This document shows, piece after piece, positions 45,342 to 46,079 of a stretch of 46,079 bases of DNA (positions are counted from its first letter, which is position 1; the number at the start of each line of letters is the position of its first letter). The notes beneath the pieces are model-generated. The model was not told the DNA's origin. It made no database searches and worked only from the letters and a program-made list of their open reading frames with translations. The position numbers were made by a program, and so were the translations under genes. Source of the stretch: an uncultured Myxococcales bacterium (lineage in GTDB: Bacteria > Myxococcota_A > UBA9042); contig CAITYF010000175.1 of NCBI GenBank assembly GCA_903896545.1, forward strand, positions 1 to 46,079, read 5' to 3'.

Positions 45342-45450
45342 TCAGCACCGGACATCTGAGCATCAGCATCCCGCGGTCGACAACACGCCGCGTCTGGTGG
45401 AGGATACGCGCGCGCAGCCTCGCGCTTCTCCCGACTCACGAGCGTTTACC

Positions 45451-45936
45451 ATGAGCAAGCCCAACAAAATCGCGACGATGGTCCATAAACTGCAGGCCCT
45501 GCCGCTGGGCGGTCGCCTGCTCACGCTGGCGATGGGCAAAATGATCCCCTACGTCGGCTGGTCCGGTCTTGAAGTGCTTGAAATGACCGAGGACGTCGTG
45601 ACAATCCGCGTCAAGAACCGCCCGACCACGCGCAACCACATCGGTCAGGTACACGCGGCGGCGATGATTCTTGTCGCTGAATCCGCGTCGGGGCTCGTTG
45701 TCGGCATGAACGTGTCCAACAGCAGTTTGCCGCTCATCAAGGCGCTGAACACCAAGTTCATTCGTCGTTCCAAAGGTGCGATTACCGCGACTGCGCGCCT
45801 CACGCCGGAACAGAAGGCGCTGTTTGCCAATGAAAAAGGCGATCTTCCGGTGAGCGTTACGGTGACCGACGAGTCGGGGAATGCGCCGATTTTGGTTGAG
45901 GCGATTTGGGCGTGGGTGCCGAACAAGAAGTCGTAG
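45451..45936 (+). CDS. DUF4442 hotdog-fold (thioesterase-like) protein
   Basis: The product has 161 residues from the ATG at 45451; an upstream in-frame extension to 45292 overlaps the FHA gene and was not used. The central NHIGQVHAAAMILVAESASGLVVGMN (in outline) with the helix that follows it, and the strand KFIRRSKGAITATARLT, fit DUF4442 proteins, which are related to PaaI-type acyl-CoA thioesterases. Its substrate is unknown. The final codons (VPNKKS, TAG) and the following 45 bases are repeated about 100 bases downstream. It follows the FHA gene by 109 bases on the same strand. Confidence 0.82.
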   Translation: MSKPNKIATMVHKLQALPLGGRLLTLAMGKMIPYVGWSGLEVLEMTEDVVTIRVKNRPTTRNHIGQVHAAAMILVAESASGLVVGMNVSNSSLPLIKALNTKFIRRSKGAITATARLTPEQKALFANEKGDLPVSVTVTDESGNAPILVEAIWAWVPNKKS

Positions 45937-46079
45937 CCGAGCGGTTCGTCGCTGCCGCGCCCGCCCTGGAACAGTCGCCTGCAGGTATTCGGCGACGGGC
46001 GGGCTTGCCGGGCTTGGGTGCCGAACAAGAAAGCCTAGCTCAGCGGTTCGTCGCTGCCGCGCCCGCCCTGGAACAGTCG
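45913..46079 (+). repeat. duplicated 3' end of the DUF4442 gene (two 65-bp copies)
   Basis: Positions 45913-45977 and 46015-46079 are direct repeats of 65 bases with five differences, all within a 10-base span around the stop codon. Copy 1 reads VPNKKS-stop and copy 2 VPNKKA-stop; the following 46 bases are identical. The second copy runs into the window edge and may continue. Between them, gtcgcc (45974-45979) can pair with ggcgac (45991-45996). Confidence 0.82.

Overview
The window is GC-rich chromosomal DNA that looks like a member of the Myxococcota or a close deltaproteobacterial lineage. The basis is the abundance of very large Cys-rich surface proteins (DUF4215-type repeats, DQCH-type repeats), a MYXO-CTERM-like sorting signal, a GTP-type PEP carboxykinase, and many lipoproteins with Asp/Ala-rich linkers after the lipobox. 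No rRNA, tRNA, CRISPR array or phage module was seen.

Layout. Positions 1-1850 are mobile DNA: an intact IS4/Tn5-like transposase followed by a probable truncated 5' end of a group II intron. Then come a spermidine-synthase-like methyltransferase and a COG0731-type radical SAM protein (1878-3341). A DUF4838 lipoprotein (3678-6536, minus) is transcribed divergently from a 2855-residue Cys-rich lipoprotein (6828-15395). Next is a 3027-residue protein (16045-25128) that fuses a DUF4215/jelly-roll surface protein, through an internal MYXO-CTERM-like segment and a second signal peptide, to an OmpA-family porin. Two TPR-like envelope proteins and a third Cys-rich lipoprotein with DUF1566 domains follow (25211-32499). 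On the minus strand are msrC and a DUF2442 gene, then an array in which the 3' end of the PEPCK gene plus its terminator occurs three times. The extra copies bracket a Cys-rich lipoprotein gene and a nucleotidyltransferase gene pair, and the array ends at the intact pckG (37236-39032). A gene at 39300-39968 contains one in-frame UGA followed by a bacterial-SECIS-like hairpin and resembles the N-terminal domain of animal selenoprotein P. A VWA lipoprotein, a class A penicillin-binding protein, a zinc-ribbon/FHA protein and a DUF4442 protein finish the window. The 3' end of the DUF4442 gene is duplicated at the right edge.

Common thread. Most of the coding capacity is for exported, disulfide-rich envelope or surface proteins (five Cys-rich proteins). 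A lipid-anchored UxxC thioredoxin-fold protein in the same region is therefore notable, although a functional link is only inference. The most unusual items are the SelP-like selenoprotein, the MYXO-CTERM/signal-peptide/OmpA in-frame fusion, and the repeated gene 3' ends that look like relics of cassette insertion downstream of pckG.
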